In this document: positions 44,294 through 53,402 of the stretch, in pieces | Numbering within the stretch: position 1 is the first letter of the stretch | Layout: each line of letters begins with the position of its first letter | DNA from: Adonisia turfae CCMR0081 | GTDB taxonomy: Bacteria > Cyanobacteriota > Cyanobacteriia > Phormidesmidales > Phormidesmidaceae | Reading direction: 5' to 3' | NCBI RefSeq assembly: GCF_011009555.1 | Contig: NZ_QXHD01000004.1 | Location: 4,682,310 to 4,746,309 of the forward strand | DNA length: 64,000 nucleotides | Notes under the pieces: model-generated | The model's database searches: none | What the model saw: only the letters and a program-made list of their open reading frames with translations | Told to the model about the DNA's origin: nothing | Program-made: the position numbers and the translations under genes

Positions 44294-45007
44294 TTAAGGT
44301 TCATCATCAGAAGGCGTAGGGTCAGGGCTGCTCTCTGATGCCACTTTCGATAATTTCAGAGGTGTTGATCTGGCATCCAGTTTTTGGCTTGCTAGCTGAT
44401 CTGTCACTCGACGCATAACACCATTGATAAACCGGTAGCCTTCCTCATCACTGTATCGTTTGGCGATTTCGATGGCTTCATCGATCGCAATTCGTTTATC
44501 CACTGCCAGATACAAAATCTCGGTGAGAGCAATCCTGAGAATATCGCGATCCACCCGAGCCAAACGTTTTAAGTTCCACCCCACCATGGCACTGTCTAGC
44601 TGCTGGTCAATGTCATCACGATGCTGGGTGAGTTGGGTGATAATCCGTTGGGAGTAATCCTGAATATCTTTACGACCTGCCAGTTGCACAAATTCTGGTA
44701 GTTCTGTGGCAGCCCCAAGCCGGTTAATAGCAGTTTGCACCTGTTCAATGGCACCCTTGACCGTTTCTTGGGCACTGCGAAGATCGCCAGAGCGAGTTTC
44801 GCTATCGAGCAATTGGCGGTTACCCCGCACCAGTTCTGCCGATGCTGCTTCTAGGGTTTCTTTCACCTCGGCTGTGAGGGTGCGAATGGCTTCGGTCAAC
44901 AATGTGTCAACAGATGGGCCAGAAGTTTGCTTACTACGTTTTGGATCGTCCGTAAGCTGACTCATGCCAAGGAGGGCAAGCTCACGGGCAATACGACGGG
45001 ATTGCAT
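44294..45007 (-). CDS. nusB: Transcription antitermination factor NusB
   Basis: The 237-residue protein starts QSRRIARELALLGMSQL and ends with the conserved NusB fold: RVDRDILRIALTEILYL, IAIDEAIEIAKRYSDEEGY, FINGVMRRV. It has an extra 80-residue helical insertion after the N-terminus, normal in cyanobacteria, and a Pro/Ser-rich tail. NusB with S10 binds boxA during rRNA antitermination. Placed between the DUF502 gene and ftsY on the minus strand. Confidence 0.95.
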   Translation of the reverse strand: MQSRRIARELALLGMSQLTDDPKRSKQTSGPSVDTLLTEAIRTLTAEVKETLEAASAELVRGNRQLLDSETRSGDLRSAQETVKGAIEQVQTAINRLGAATELPEFVQLAGRKDIQDYSQRIITQLTQHRDDIDQQLDSAMVGWNLKRLARVDRDILRIALTEILYLAVDKRIAIDEAIEIAKRYSDEEGYRFINGVMRRVTDQLASQKLDARSTPLKLSKVASESSPDPTPSDDEP

Positions 45008-45078
45008 GGCGTTTGGGAATGGGTGGTCTAGCTCAGATATCTTATCAGCCAGTGTGTGGGCGGCGCGGATATACGAGG

Positions 45079-45858
45079 CTATCCTTGTTGATCAATATTA
45101 ACGAGTTCAACTCTGGTTTCAGGGGATTCAGCTGTTTCGGACTCAGCCTGTTGGGATGTGGACGAGTCGAATGGTAAGGCCTCTCCGTCTCCAGCAGGCA
45201 GTTGGGGTCTGTCTGAATCTTTTGCTACCAAGGCCTCAGCTAGATTGGGTCCAACAATACCGCCTGATAGCAAAACTTTAAACGCTTCTTCAATAGAGAT
45301 ACTGAGGTTAACCACATCAGCCTCGGGAACAACTGCATACCAGCCACTGGTGGGATTAGGCGTAGTGGGCACAAACACACTCAGCATCTTGGAATCAGGA
45401 TTCATGGATGTGACGGAGCTGGTGACAAAGGCAATGGCCCAGATGCCTCGACGGGGATATTCCACCAACACCACACGGCTAAACTGACTTTTGGTGTCTT
45501 TTAAGACAGTCTCAAGTAGCTGTTTCAGAGTTTTATAAACTGAGCCAGCCAAGGGAATAGATTGGAGGATGCGCTCACCAAGATCTAATAGCCAACGACC
45601 AGCAATATTGCGAGCCATCAGACCAATGAGCAAGATGGCTAGTAAAGGTACCGCAAATCCAACGCCTAAATTAAAGAGGGCTACTAGAGCTGGGTGTAAA
45701 TCAACAAAAGGATTTAACTGCTTGGGAAATTTGGTCAGCGCACGAATTACCCAGCTGGCTACGGTAATGGTTAGCCAAATCGTTGTGGCTAGGGGAATAA
45801 TCACCAGAAGACCTGCAATCAGGTCATTCTTCAAACCTTGCTGGAAATTTTTTAGCAC
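45079..45858 (-). CDS. DUF502 family membrane protein
   Basis: The 259-residue protein starts with GTG and has two N-terminal membrane helices (LIAGLLVIIPLATTIWLT and VALFNLGVGFAVPLLAILL) and the conserved soluble part GERILQSIPLAGSVYKTLKQ, VVLVEYPRRGIWAIAFVT and VFVPTTPNPTSGWYAVVP. The tail after residue 215 is acidic and low-complexity. DUF502 proteins are inner-membrane proteins of unknown function; the DUF502-nusB-ftsY order is common in cyanobacteria. 71 bp upstream of nusB. Confidence 0.88.
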   Translation of the reverse strand: MLKNFQQGLKNDLIAGLLVIIPLATTIWLTITVASWVIRALTKFPKQLNPFVDLHPALVALFNLGVGFAVPLLAILLIGLMARNIAGRWLLDLGERILQSIPLAGSVYKTLKQLLETVLKDTKSQFSRVVLVEYPRRGIWAIAFVTSSVTSMNPDSKMLSVFVPTTPNPTSGWYAVVPEADVVNLSISIEEAFKVLLSGGIVGPNLAEALVAKDSDRPQLPAGDGEALPFDSSTSQQAESETAESPETRVELVNIDQQG

Positions 45859-46131
45859 GGGCTGATGTCTCGGTTGTAGTCGTAGCGGTCTATTTCAGTC
45901 AAATAAGCTGATTAGGTAGGGCCTGTTTCAGAAAACTGGAATGTTTCGCAGTGTCACTTATCACCATATATATCCTAAATTATTGTGGCAAATGTTGTGA
46001 TCGGTCCGGGGATCGGTTATACGCGGTAGCCAATTGAGGGAATAGACAGTAGTTCACTGAGCGCCAAGATTCAAGCGTTTTAGCTTTTTGCTACAGATGT
46101 TGGCATCCTATGCCCTATTGTTCACCAACCA

Positions 46132-47544
46132 CTACAGCTGGAGCACTTGTCTTGCCAGCGTTAAGTAGATAAAGACTCCAAATACATCTACGACGGTGGT
46201 AATAAATGGGGCTGACATCAGCGCAGGGTCAAAGCCTAAGCTTTGGAACAGAATGGGTAGAGCTGCTCCGGCGCTGGATGCCAGGACGGAAATTGCGATC
46301 AGGCTCAGGCCTACGGTGAGGGCTACGCCTACATTGATAACAGGCAGGATGTATAGCACTCCGGTGACGACTAGGGCCAGCATGAGACCCAGGAAAGCAC
46401 CTGCGATCGCTTCTCTACGAATCACCTGGAACGCCTCTCGTAGCTTAAGCTCATCGGTGTTCAAACCACGGATCACCACGGTGGATGACTGAGCGCCTAC
46501 GTTACCCCCGGTACCGATCAGTAGCGGGATAAATGAGGCTAAGATTGCCACCTGTTGAATCAAACTTTCCTGGCTTCTGATCACGGCAGCGGTAAAGGTA
46601 TTGGCCACCAGCAGTACTGAGAGCCATACAACGCGCTTACGAGCGACCGTTAGCAGGTTGGTCTGAAAGTAGTTATCACCGCCAGATTGAACACCGCCTA
46701 GGGCATAAATGTCCTTGGTGGCTTCTTCTTCGAGGATATCGATCACGTCATCAACGGTGATGATGCCCACCAGCCGTTCCTCAGTATCGACAACGGGCAC
46801 TGCCAAAAAGTCGTAGCGTTGAATCAACCTGGCGACTTCTTCTTGGTCCACACCTGTTTGCACTGAAACCACTTCGCGGGTCATCAGCTCTCCAATGGTT
46901 TGATCGGGTTGACCGGTCACTAAAATTCGCAGTGACAAGATACCTGTGAGACGCCGGGCTCTGTCGGTGACATACAGGTAGTACACTGTTTCACTAGCAC
47001 TGGCCAGTTTGCGAATGTGATTGAGTGCCCGTTCCACCGTCCAGTTTTCTTTTAGGGCGATGTATTCGGGGGTCATGGCCCGCCCAGCTGTGCCTGCCTC
47101 ATAACCCAATAACAGGGCTGTGGCTTCGCGTTCCTGTGCACTCAGCTGTTGCAGCAATTGTCGTACCACCTTGGCGGGGAGTTCATCAAAGAGGCGCGCC
47201 CGGTCGTCAGGCGACATCTTGTCCACAATGTCGATGACGTCCTGGCGCTTAAAGTCTTCAACCAGGGTTTGCTGAATGCTGGAGTCTAGATTTTCATAGA
47301 CTTCAATGGCTTCAGCCTTAGACAGTAGGCGGAAGGCAAGGGCCTGCATCGTATCAGGCAATCCTTCGATAGCTTCAGCGATATCCGCAGGCTGTACAGG
47401 GACCAGTAATGCTTTTGCCCCTTGGTAATTGTTCTGTTCTAGGAGAGCCTGAAGTTGCGATCGCACCAGTTCGCGCAGTTCCCTGCGCGAAAATGATGCA
47501 GTGCTTGTAGCCTGTTCAGTGTCCGTCAAGGAAGGTATGCCCAA
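46132..47544 (-). CDS. mgtE: Magnesium transporter MgtE
   Basis: The 470-residue protein has the MgtE N domain (LPDTMQALAFRLLSK, MSPDDRARLFDELPAKVVRQ), two CBS domains (YYLYVTDRARRLTGILSLR, LAVPVVDTEERLVGIITVDD), and a C-terminal channel of five helices with IGTGGNVGAQSSTVVIRGL, the signature of the pore. Cytosolic Mg binds the N and CBS domains and closes the channel. The start is a TTG; no better start is seen before residue 65. No Mg-sensing leader is recognisable upstream. Confidence 0.93.
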   Translation of the reverse strand: MGIPSLTDTEQATSTASFSRRELRELVRSQLQALLEQNNYQGAKALLVPVQPADIAEAIEGLPDTMQALAFRLLSKAEAIEVYENLDSSIQQTLVEDFKRQDVIDIVDKMSPDDRARLFDELPAKVVRQLLQQLSAQEREATALLLGYEAGTAGRAMTPEYIALKENWTVERALNHIRKLASASETVYYLYVTDRARRLTGILSLRILVTGQPDQTIGELMTREVVSVQTGVDQEEVARLIQRYDFLAVPVVDTEERLVGIITVDDVIDILEEEATKDIYALGGVQSGGDNYFQTNLLTVARKRVVWLSVLLVANTFTAAVIRSQESLIQQVAILASFIPLLIGTGGNVGAQSSTVVIRGLNTDELKLREAFQVIRREAIAGAFLGLMLALVVTGVLYILPVINVGVALTVGLSLIAISVLASSAGAALPILFQSLGFDPALMSAPFITTVVDVFGVFIYLTLARQVLQL

Positions 47545-47653
47545 TCCAGTTGCCTATAGTCTAGTGGTGGAATGGGTCTAGAACGAAGAAAATCCTGCAA
47601 ATTTCTCAGGTACATAATTTAGGAGGATGGACATTTCCCAACCTCCTGATGGT

Positions 47654-49756
47654 TTATGCTGCCTTCAATCCCCGGTGTCTCAACAGCGCGTCCGTGCTAG
47701 GCTCACGTCCGCGAAATGCCTGGAATACCTCCATGGGATGACGGCTGCCGCCCAAGGCCAGCACCGTATCGCGGAAACGCTTACCAGTTTCCTGCACAGC
47801 ACTTTCGTTATCAATGCCCACCTCCTCAAACGCGGCAAAGGCATCGGCGCTGAGTACCTCGGCCCAGAAGTAACTGTAATAGCCTGCCGCATAACCACCG
47901 GCAAAGATATGGCCAAAGCTGCATAAAAACGCATCCTCAGCTAAGGGTGGCAGCACCGTAGTTTTTTTGGCCAGTCGATCCCGCACATCCCAGATGGTCT
48001 CAGATCCATCAGGCTGATAACGAGAATGCAGTTCAATGTCGAGCCAACCAAAATTCACCTGGCGCAGAATGGCATTGCCGGTCATAAAGTTGCGGGCAGC
48101 TAGTAGCTTCTGGTAATCGGCTTCAGGCAAAGGCTCGCCAGTCTCAAAGTGCCGTGCCATTTTGAATAGGGTATTACGGTCGTAGCACCAGTTTTCCATA
48201 AACTGACTGGGCAGTTCGACCGCGTCCCACTCCACATTGTTAATGCCCGCAGCCCCTGGATAGTCGACCTGGGTCAGCATATGCTGTAGCCCGTGGCCAA
48301 ACTCATGAAACAGGGTTTCTACTTCTCGGAAGGTCATCAGGCTGGGTTTGCCATCAATGGGGGGTGACTGGTTGCAGACAAGATAGGCCACCGGTAGACG
48401 CACGGGGAGTTTAGGCTCTGTATGGGCACGTACAATGCATTCATCCATCCAGGCACCGCCGCGTTTTTCAGCGGGTCGACTGTAGGGGTCAAGATAGAAA
48501 TAGGCAATGGGTGCACCGTTGCCATCGGCAATGGCAAAGTAGCGCACATCTTGATGCCAAACGGGAGCCTCCCCATCGACGGCCTGAATTGTCACCCCAA
48601 AGAGGCGATGGGCTAACTCAAACAAACCGTTGAGTACCTGAGGTAATGGAAAATAGGGTCTGAGCGCTTCGTCGTTAAGATCAAACTCTTGTTCCCGCAT
48701 GCGTTCTGCCCAGAAGGGGATATCCCACTGTTTCAAGTCGTTAGCTGTCGATGCGTTGTGCGCTAGCGCAAAGACTTTGAGGTCCTGTAATTCTTTAACA
48801 GCAGCGTCATAGCTGGCACTGCGCAGTTCTTCCATCAGCTCCTCCACTGCATTGACTGAGGAGGCCATTTTTCTGGCAATGCTGAGATTGGCGTAGGAAT
48901 CAAAGCCAAGGAGATTAGCCTGCTGTTTTCTGAGGACCAGGGTTTTATCAATCAGGGGTGAGTTATTGAGGTCACCAGAGGACGCACGGCTGATGTAGGC
49001 GCGGTAAACTTTTTCCCTCAGGTCACGACGCTGGCTGTGCTTCATAAAGGGACCATAGCTGGGAATATCCAGGGTAATTCGCCAAGGGCCTGCTTCTGCG
49101 GTAGCCGATTCCTCTCCAGCATCGCGGGCTGCCTGAGCCGCTAGACTTAACAAACTAGAGGGCAACCCAGCAATGTCTTCCTGGGTTGTTAAGGTTAAGC
49201 TAAAGGCTTTGGTGGCATCTAGCACATGGTTCGAAAACTGGGTTGATAGCTCCGCCAGCTGTTGTTGAATTTGGTTGAAGGTTTCCTTAGCGTCACCTTC
49301 TAGACCCACACCTGAAAGTTCAGCATCGCGGATGGCTGCTTCCACAATGCGTTTTTGTGCAGGGCTGAGGTTGGTGTCTTGGGCCAGTTGTTTGAAACCG
49401 GTGTAGAAGGCTTTGCTCTGGCTTAAGCGGGTGGCAAACTGTACTAAAGCAGGCTGCACAGCTTCATAGGCGGCTCGGAGTTTAGGGCTGTTTTTAACGC
49501 CCATTAAGTGCCCTAAAACACCCCAAGTCCAACCCAGCCGCTCACTGATTTTAGTTAGCGGTTTGGCTAAGCCTTCCCAGGTGGGGCTCATGGTTTTTTC
49601 CAATGACTCCAAGGCTGTGGTGAGTTCGCCAATCAACTGCTGGATCGCGGGTTCTACTTGATCGGGCTGAAACTGATCAAATGGAGGGAGACCATGGCCA
49701 GTCAGAAAAGGGTTGGTTGCTACAGCGGGAGCACTGGTAGTTGCCTTAGAAGTCAT
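47654..49756 (-). CDS. prlC: M3-family oligopeptidase A (PrlC-like)
   Basis: The 700-residue protein carries the zinc-peptidase motif ETLFHEFGHGLQHML (HExxH) followed by the downstream Glu in NNVEWDAVELPSQFMENW, plus YFYLDPYSRPAEKRGGAWM and the C-terminal RHPMEVFQAFRGREPSTDAL that is typical of the OpdA branch. It degrades short peptides in the cytoplasm, for example signal-peptide fragments. Standard family length, no oddities. Monocistronic on the minus strand. Confidence 0.94.
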   Translation of the reverse strand: MTSKATTSAPAVATNPFLTGHGLPPFDQFQPDQVEPAIQQLIGELTTALESLEKTMSPTWEGLAKPLTKISERLGWTWGVLGHLMGVKNSPKLRAAYEAVQPALVQFATRLSQSKAFYTGFKQLAQDTNLSPAQKRIVEAAIRDAELSGVGLEGDAKETFNQIQQQLAELSTQFSNHVLDATKAFSLTLTTQEDIAGLPSSLLSLAAQAARDAGEESATAEAGPWRITLDIPSYGPFMKHSQRRDLREKVYRAYISRASSGDLNNSPLIDKTLVLRKQQANLLGFDSYANLSIARKMASSVNAVEELMEELRSASYDAAVKELQDLKVFALAHNASTANDLKQWDIPFWAERMREQEFDLNDEALRPYFPLPQVLNGLFELAHRLFGVTIQAVDGEAPVWHQDVRYFAIADGNGAPIAYFYLDPYSRPAEKRGGAWMDECIVRAHTEPKLPVRLPVAYLVCNQSPPIDGKPSLMTFREVETLFHEFGHGLQHMLTQVDYPGAAGINNVEWDAVELPSQFMENWCYDRNTLFKMARHFETGEPLPEADYQKLLAARNFMTGNAILRQVNFGWLDIELHSRYQPDGSETIWDVRDRLAKKTTVLPPLAEDAFLCSFGHIFAGGYAAGYYSYFWAEVLSADAFAAFEEVGIDNESAVQETGKRFRDTVLALGGSRHPMEVFQAFRGREPSTDALLRHRGLKAA

Positions 49757-49974
49757 AGGTTGCTTTGGAAAAAAATTAAGTGTGACAGAATTCTCAGAAA
49801 AACTAACTTCCCGGAATTATTCCGACTTATCTATATAATGTTAGTTCGATTTTTGGTGAGTGTGTGGGTAGAAATTACAGGGGCTTGTTCTAGAGGATTC
49901 TAATCGGTGTTATGGGCATTTGGGATAACCCTGATGGAGTTTTTCCTGCAAGGTAATGCCATGAGATCCTCTGT

Positions 49975-50469
49975 TTAACGGGCTTCGATGGTTTCTGGAT
50001 CCAGAGCCTGCAAAATACGGGCAGCTTGGGTGATGATGCTTTCACCGCCACTAACGACGACTAAATATTCTCCAGCATCAATGCGATCGCGATAAGGTGT
50101 TTCGTTATTGTTAAACAGCAACGCAGGACCACCACAAATAAAGAAGCTGCCCATTAGTCCAGACCCAGCGCCTAGCAGACCTCCTAAAAGCTGATTGCCT
50201 AAGGTGCCTGTCCACTCAAAGGTATTCAGACCTGTAATAGCATCAAAGACAAAGCCTCCGCCAAACCCAAAGGGGACTAGCCAGGTGGCCATGCGTCGTA
50301 CCTGAGTCCAGGCGGCTTCTTTAGGATTTTGCAGGCCAAACTCGTCAGTGGTCGGACACCCCTCACCCAGAATAGAGACATCGTCCATGGAAAAGTTGCT
50401 GGACTCTAGCCTGGCATAGGCTTCTTCGGCATTGGTGCGATCGCAAAAAGCAGCGACAAGGTATCTCAT
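49975..50469 (-). CDS. Conserved cyanobacterial protein with Gly-rich membrane-associated core
   Basis: The 164-residue protein opens MRYLVAAFCDRTNAEEAYAR and has DVSILGEGCPTTDEFGLQNP, a Gly-rich hydrophobic centre (WLVPFGFGGGFVFDAITG and LGNQLLGGLLGAGSGLMGSF) and a C-terminal ferredoxin-like half (PYRDRIDAGEYLVVVSGGES). The pattern recurs in cyanobacteria as an unassigned family similar to general-stress/DUF1269-type proteins. The centre probably associates with a membrane through glycine-zipper helices. Function not known. Confidence 0.7.
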   Translation of the reverse strand: MRYLVAAFCDRTNAEEAYARLESSNFSMDDVSILGEGCPTTDEFGLQNPKEAAWTQVRRMATWLVPFGFGGGFVFDAITGLNTFEWTGTLGNQLLGGLLGAGSGLMGSFFICGGPALLFNNNETPYRDRIDAGEYLVVVSGGESIITQAARILQALDPETIEAR

Positions 50470-50633
50470 GGGGATAGAACAAGTAATGGCTCCAAGTCAG
50501 GGCAAACCCCGATATGTTCTATTATTCCTCGTTGACTACATTTTGGGGGTTGTTGTTTTGCACAGAGCAGCTGTCCACCTATGGGGGGATTGCCAACAAA
50601 CACCCACCTCACTAAACCATGGGTATTATGGGG

Positions 50634-51356
50634 CTACCCGTTGGCCTGAGAGTGTTTGAGCACGCCAGCTAGAATAAATGCGATCGCAGACTCTGCGTAA
50701 GCTTCTATCGCCTGGGGTGCTCGCCATTCACTTTCTGGCACCAAATTTCTCAGATTGTTCTCCGCATTAAAGTAAAAAGTCATTGTTCCCATGATGTGAA
50801 TCATCGTCAACCAGGGGTCCAGGGGGCGAAAATAGCCTTCATCCATCCCTTTTCGTAAAAAACTCACCCCCAGGTTAATGGGCACTTCCCAACCCGTGAG
50901 CTTAAAATACCTACCTTCATTACCCATGGCCTCATGGAGCAGTACCTTACCCTGATAAGGGTTGTTAACTTCATGGGCTACAGCCGCCCGCAGGAATGTC
51001 CTCAAAACATCCGGTGGCGATAGATTCTCTAAATTTAAGGTCTCAACAGCCACCAAAAAAGTAGCCGCATAGCGCTCTAACACTGCCTGATACAGTTCTT
51101 CCTTCGTACCAAAATAATAGTGAATCATCGCCTTGGTGAAACCGATGTTCGCAGCGATTGGTTCCGTTCGTGCCCCCGCTAGTCCATGGCGTGCAAATTC
51201 CTCTTCAGCCGCATCTAAAATTTTTGCTTTGGTGGCTTCCGGGTCACGACTTTGCCGCTTGGCCGATGAGCGCTTTGATTTGGCTGACGACTTCACTACA
51301 GGATTTGCAGATAGAGGATTCTTACCAGAATACAACGCCTCTCCAAGGCCTATCAA
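50634..51356 (-). CDS. TetR-family transcriptional regulator, divergent from psbA
   Basis: The 240-residue protein has a TetR HTH at about residues 45-90 (KILDAAEEEFARHGLAGART, IAANIGFTKAMIHYYFGTKE) and a helical ligand-binding domain. The N-terminal 35 residues are Ser/Lys-rich and of uncertain validity: the frame starts with TTG at 51356, and a GTG at 51296 is an alternative. The gene faces away from psbA, and the 139-bp space holds three related 16-bp sites that would suit this regulator. Autoregulation and control of psbA are therefore likely, by inference. Ligand unknown. Confidence 0.88.
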   Translation of the reverse strand: MIGLGEALYSGKNPLSANPVVKSSAKSKRSSAKRQSRDPEATKAKILDAAEEEFARHGLAGARTEPIAANIGFTKAMIHYYFGTKEELYQAVLERYAATFLVAVETLNLENLSPPDVLRTFLRAAVAHEVNNPYQGKVLLHEAMGNEGRYFKLTGWEVPINLGVSFLRKGMDEGYFRPLDPWLTMIHIMGTMTFYFNAENNLRNLVPESEWRAPQAIEAYAESAIAFILAGVLKHSQANG

Positions 51357-51374
51357 CAGGTTTTCATTATCTAA

Positions 51375-51457
51375 TTAACTAACCAGTTAAAAAGTTATTG
51401 ACATGTGCGACCAATGCCTTTAAGTTAACTAACAGGTTAGTTTAACTATTTGGTTAA
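51375..51457. promoter_or_regulatory. Three TetR-operator-like sites around a psbA promoter
   Basis: The sites are TTAACTAACCAGTTAA (51375-51390), TTAACTAACAGGTTAG (51425-51440, continuing TTTAA) and TTAACTATTTGGTTAA (51442-51457). Each is an imperfect palindrome of the form TTAACTAnnnrGTTAr. Between sites one and two is TTGACA (51398-51403), 17 bases before TAAGTT (51421-51426), a plausible sigma-70-type promoter for psbA whose -10 overlaps site two. Binding there would block psbA and, through site one, the TetR gene. Confidence 0.65.
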
Positions 51458-51495
51458 TTATTGCAGCTTAACCCTGTCGTCTTTTCGTCAGACTT

Positions 51496-52593
51496 ATGAC
51501 AACAACTTTACAGAGACGAGACCAAGCCGGTCCGTGGCAGCAGTTTTGTAACTGGATAACCAGTACAGAAAATCGTCTTTACGTGGGATGGTTTGGTGTT
51601 TTAATGATTCCCACTCTCTTGGCGGCCACAGCCTGCTTCGTGCTTGCATTCATTGCAGCCCCTCCCGTTGATATTGACGGTATTCGTGAGCCTGTAGCAG
51701 GTTCATTATTGTTGGGTAACAACATTATCTCTGGTGCTGTGGTGCCCTCTTCCAATGCGATTGGTCTACACTTCTATCCCGTTTGGGAAGCCGCTTCCCT
51801 TGATGAGTGGTTATATAATGGAGGCCCTTATCAACTGGTCATCTTTCATTTTCTTATTGGCATTTTTGCTTATATGGGTCGTGAGTGGGAGCTGTCCTAT
51901 CGTCTGGGTATGCGCCCTTGGATTTGTGTCGCCTACTCTGCTCCGGTGGCTGCAGCTACCGCAGTGTTTTTGATTTATCCCATTGGTCAGGGGAGTTTTT
52001 CCGATGGCATGCCCCTAGGTATTTCCGGTACCTTCAACTTCATGCTGGTGTTCCAGGCAGAACACAATATCCTGATGCATCCATTTCATATGATGGGTGT
52101 AGCAGGTGTATTTGGCGGAGCCCTGATCAGTTCCATGCACGGTTCTCTGGTAACCTCTTCCTTGGTGAGAGAAACCACTGAAATCGAGTCTCAGAACTAT
52201 GGCTATAAGTTTGGGCAAGAAGAAGAGACTTACAATATTGTGGCCGCCCATGGTTACTTTGGTCGCTTAGTCGGACGCACGAATGAGATTCTCTTGGGTG
52301 TAGATGCTAATAGTCGTTCTCTGCACTTTTTTATGGCGGCTTGGCCCGTTATAGGCATTTGGTTTACGGCTCTGGGTATCAGTACCATGGCCTTCAATCT
52401 CAATGGATTTAACTTTAATCAGAGCATCCTTGATTCCCAGGGACGTGTCATCAGCACTTGGGCTGATGTTATCAATCGTGCCAATCTGGGTATGGAAGTG
52501 ATGCATGAGCGTAACGCCCATAATTTTCCCCTTGATCTGGCCTCAGGCGAGGCAACTCCTGTGGCGATAGCGGTTCCTTCCCTGACTAGCTGA
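51496..52593 (+). CDS. psbA: Photosystem II D1 protein with altered QB-binding loop
   Basis: This 365-residue D1 protein is five residues longer than the usual 360. Conserved: Tyr161 and His190 of the Yz site, Asp170 and Glu189, chlorophyll ligand His198, iron ligands His215 and His277 (normal His272), QB-side His252, and Glu130. The C-terminal Mn ligands are all present as MHERNAHNFPLDLA, so His332, Glu333, His337, Asp342 and Ala344 are kept with +5 numbering. The odd part follows GYFGRL: the usual IFQYASFN is replaced by VGRTNEILLGVDA before NSRSLHFF, which removes Ser264 and Phe265 of the QB pocket. The DNA shows no frameshift. A 16-residue tail for CtpA processing is present. The gene is divergent from a TetR gene. 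Confidence 0.95.
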   Translation: MTTTLQRRDQAGPWQQFCNWITSTENRLYVGWFGVLMIPTLLAATACFVLAFIAAPPVDIDGIREPVAGSLLLGNNIISGAVVPSSNAIGLHFYPVWEAASLDEWLYNGGPYQLVIFHFLIGIFAYMGREWELSYRLGMRPWICVAYSAPVAAATAVFLIYPIGQGSFSDGMPLGISGTFNFMLVFQAEHNILMHPFHMMGVAGVFGGALISSMHGSLVTSSLVRETTEIESQNYGYKFGQEEETYNIVAAHGYFGRLVGRTNEILLGVDANSRSLHFFMAAWPVIGIWFTALGISTMAFNLNGFNFNQSILDSQGRVISTWADVINRANLGMEVMHERNAHNFPLDLASGEATPVAIAVPSLTS

Positions 52594-52616
52594 ACATTAC
52601 TCATCGAGTAATGTTC
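52592..52616 (+). terminator. Hairpin at the psbA 3' end
   Basis: GAACATTACTC (52592-52602) pairs perfectly with GAGTAATGTTC (52606-52616) around a 3-base loop, starting at the psbA stop codon. No T-run follows, so it is more likely a stabilising stem or a first, weak terminator before the stronger one downstream. Confidence 0.5.
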
Positions 52617-52719
52617 TCATTCGCCATAAGAAATTGAACTGTCTGATTTGAAAGATCTTAACTTAAACGAGATTACTAGACCTGGTTAGTAACTCTTGTT
52701 ATTGAAGTGATGATAGAGT

Positions 52720-52769
52720 GCTCCTATCTTATGGCATTCAGTAGATTGCTATAAGATAGGAGCTTTTTT
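52720..52769 (+). terminator. Rho-independent terminator downstream of psbA
   Basis: GCTCCTATCTTAT (52720-52732) pairs with ATAAGATAGGAGC (52751-52763), followed by six T residues (52764-52769). It lies 126 bp after the psbA stop. The space from here to 53007 shows nothing else recognisable. Confidence 0.8.
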
Positions 52770-53007
52770 CTGAGGTTTGGACGTTGATTGATTTTGTTGC
52801 TTTAGTACGATTAAACCGTATTTTGAGGTGTTGCTACTTAAACTTCGACTCCCAAGGAATTCTCGTATTTAAAGGAGATTGTTGTCTTAGGAAAAGATGA
52901 GTCGTTAGCTTGTTTTTGGGGGAGAGATTTGTAAGATAGGTAGTGCTTGTTCCTAACAAAAGAAAAAACGATAGCTAGAATGACATCAGGTTAACCACTG
53001 ATGAATT

Positions 53008-53349
53008 ATGAAGTGTGCTCTAAAACCGTTGACTTGTTTCTGTTTATTGTTGGCTTTATTTCTTAGTCTTTGGCTACAGCCAGTGGAGGCATCGCTTTCC
53101 CTTTCAGATCCTCGGATTAATCGGCTGGAGTCACAGTTGCGATCGCTCCAATCCCAGGTCAACCGCCTTCAGTCTCAACTCCCTCGCGCTGGCAACATTA
53201 GGCCCGCTCCCATTGACCGTCCGCCCAGCCCTGAAACACCATCCTTTGATCAGCAGTTTGATACCCTGGCAGTTTTGGTTATCGAATTGCAACAGCGAGT
53301 ATCGGTGTTGGAGACCAAACTAGAAGAAATGGAGGAGCCTACCCAGTAG
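53008..53349 (+). CDS. Small exported coiled-coil protein
   Basis: The 113-residue protein has a signal peptide (PLTCFCLLLALFLSLWLQ, cleavage near VEASLS), a short coiled coil (RINRLESQLRSLQSQVNRLQ), a Pro-rich link (RPAPIDRPPSPETPSF) and a second helix (VIELQQRVSVLETKLEEME). It is probably periplasmic or membrane-attached and oligomeric. No family recognised. Lone gene convergent with a kinase gene 53 bp on. Confidence 0.6.
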   Translation: MKCALKPLTCFCLLLALFLSLWLQPVEASLSLSDPRINRLESQLRSLQSQVNRLQSQLPRAGNIRPAPIDRPPSPETPSFDQQFDTLAVLVIELQQRVSVLETKLEEMEEPTQ

Positions 53350-53402
53350 CTTTGGGTTTTCAAGCTTTTTCATCGAGCACCACGCACCATGCACCACCAG
53401 TA

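Noticed and set aside
52250..52310. Frameshift as the cause of the unusual D1 loop
   Set aside because: Reading the stretch in the other phases does not restore the usual loop, and the frame continues normally on both sides with a net gain of exactly 15 bases.
51496..52593. psbA considered as a rogue/sentinel D1 or chlorophyll f synthase
   Set aside because: Asp170, Glu189, His332, Glu333, His337, Asp342 and Ala344 equivalents are all present, whereas those groups lack several of them.
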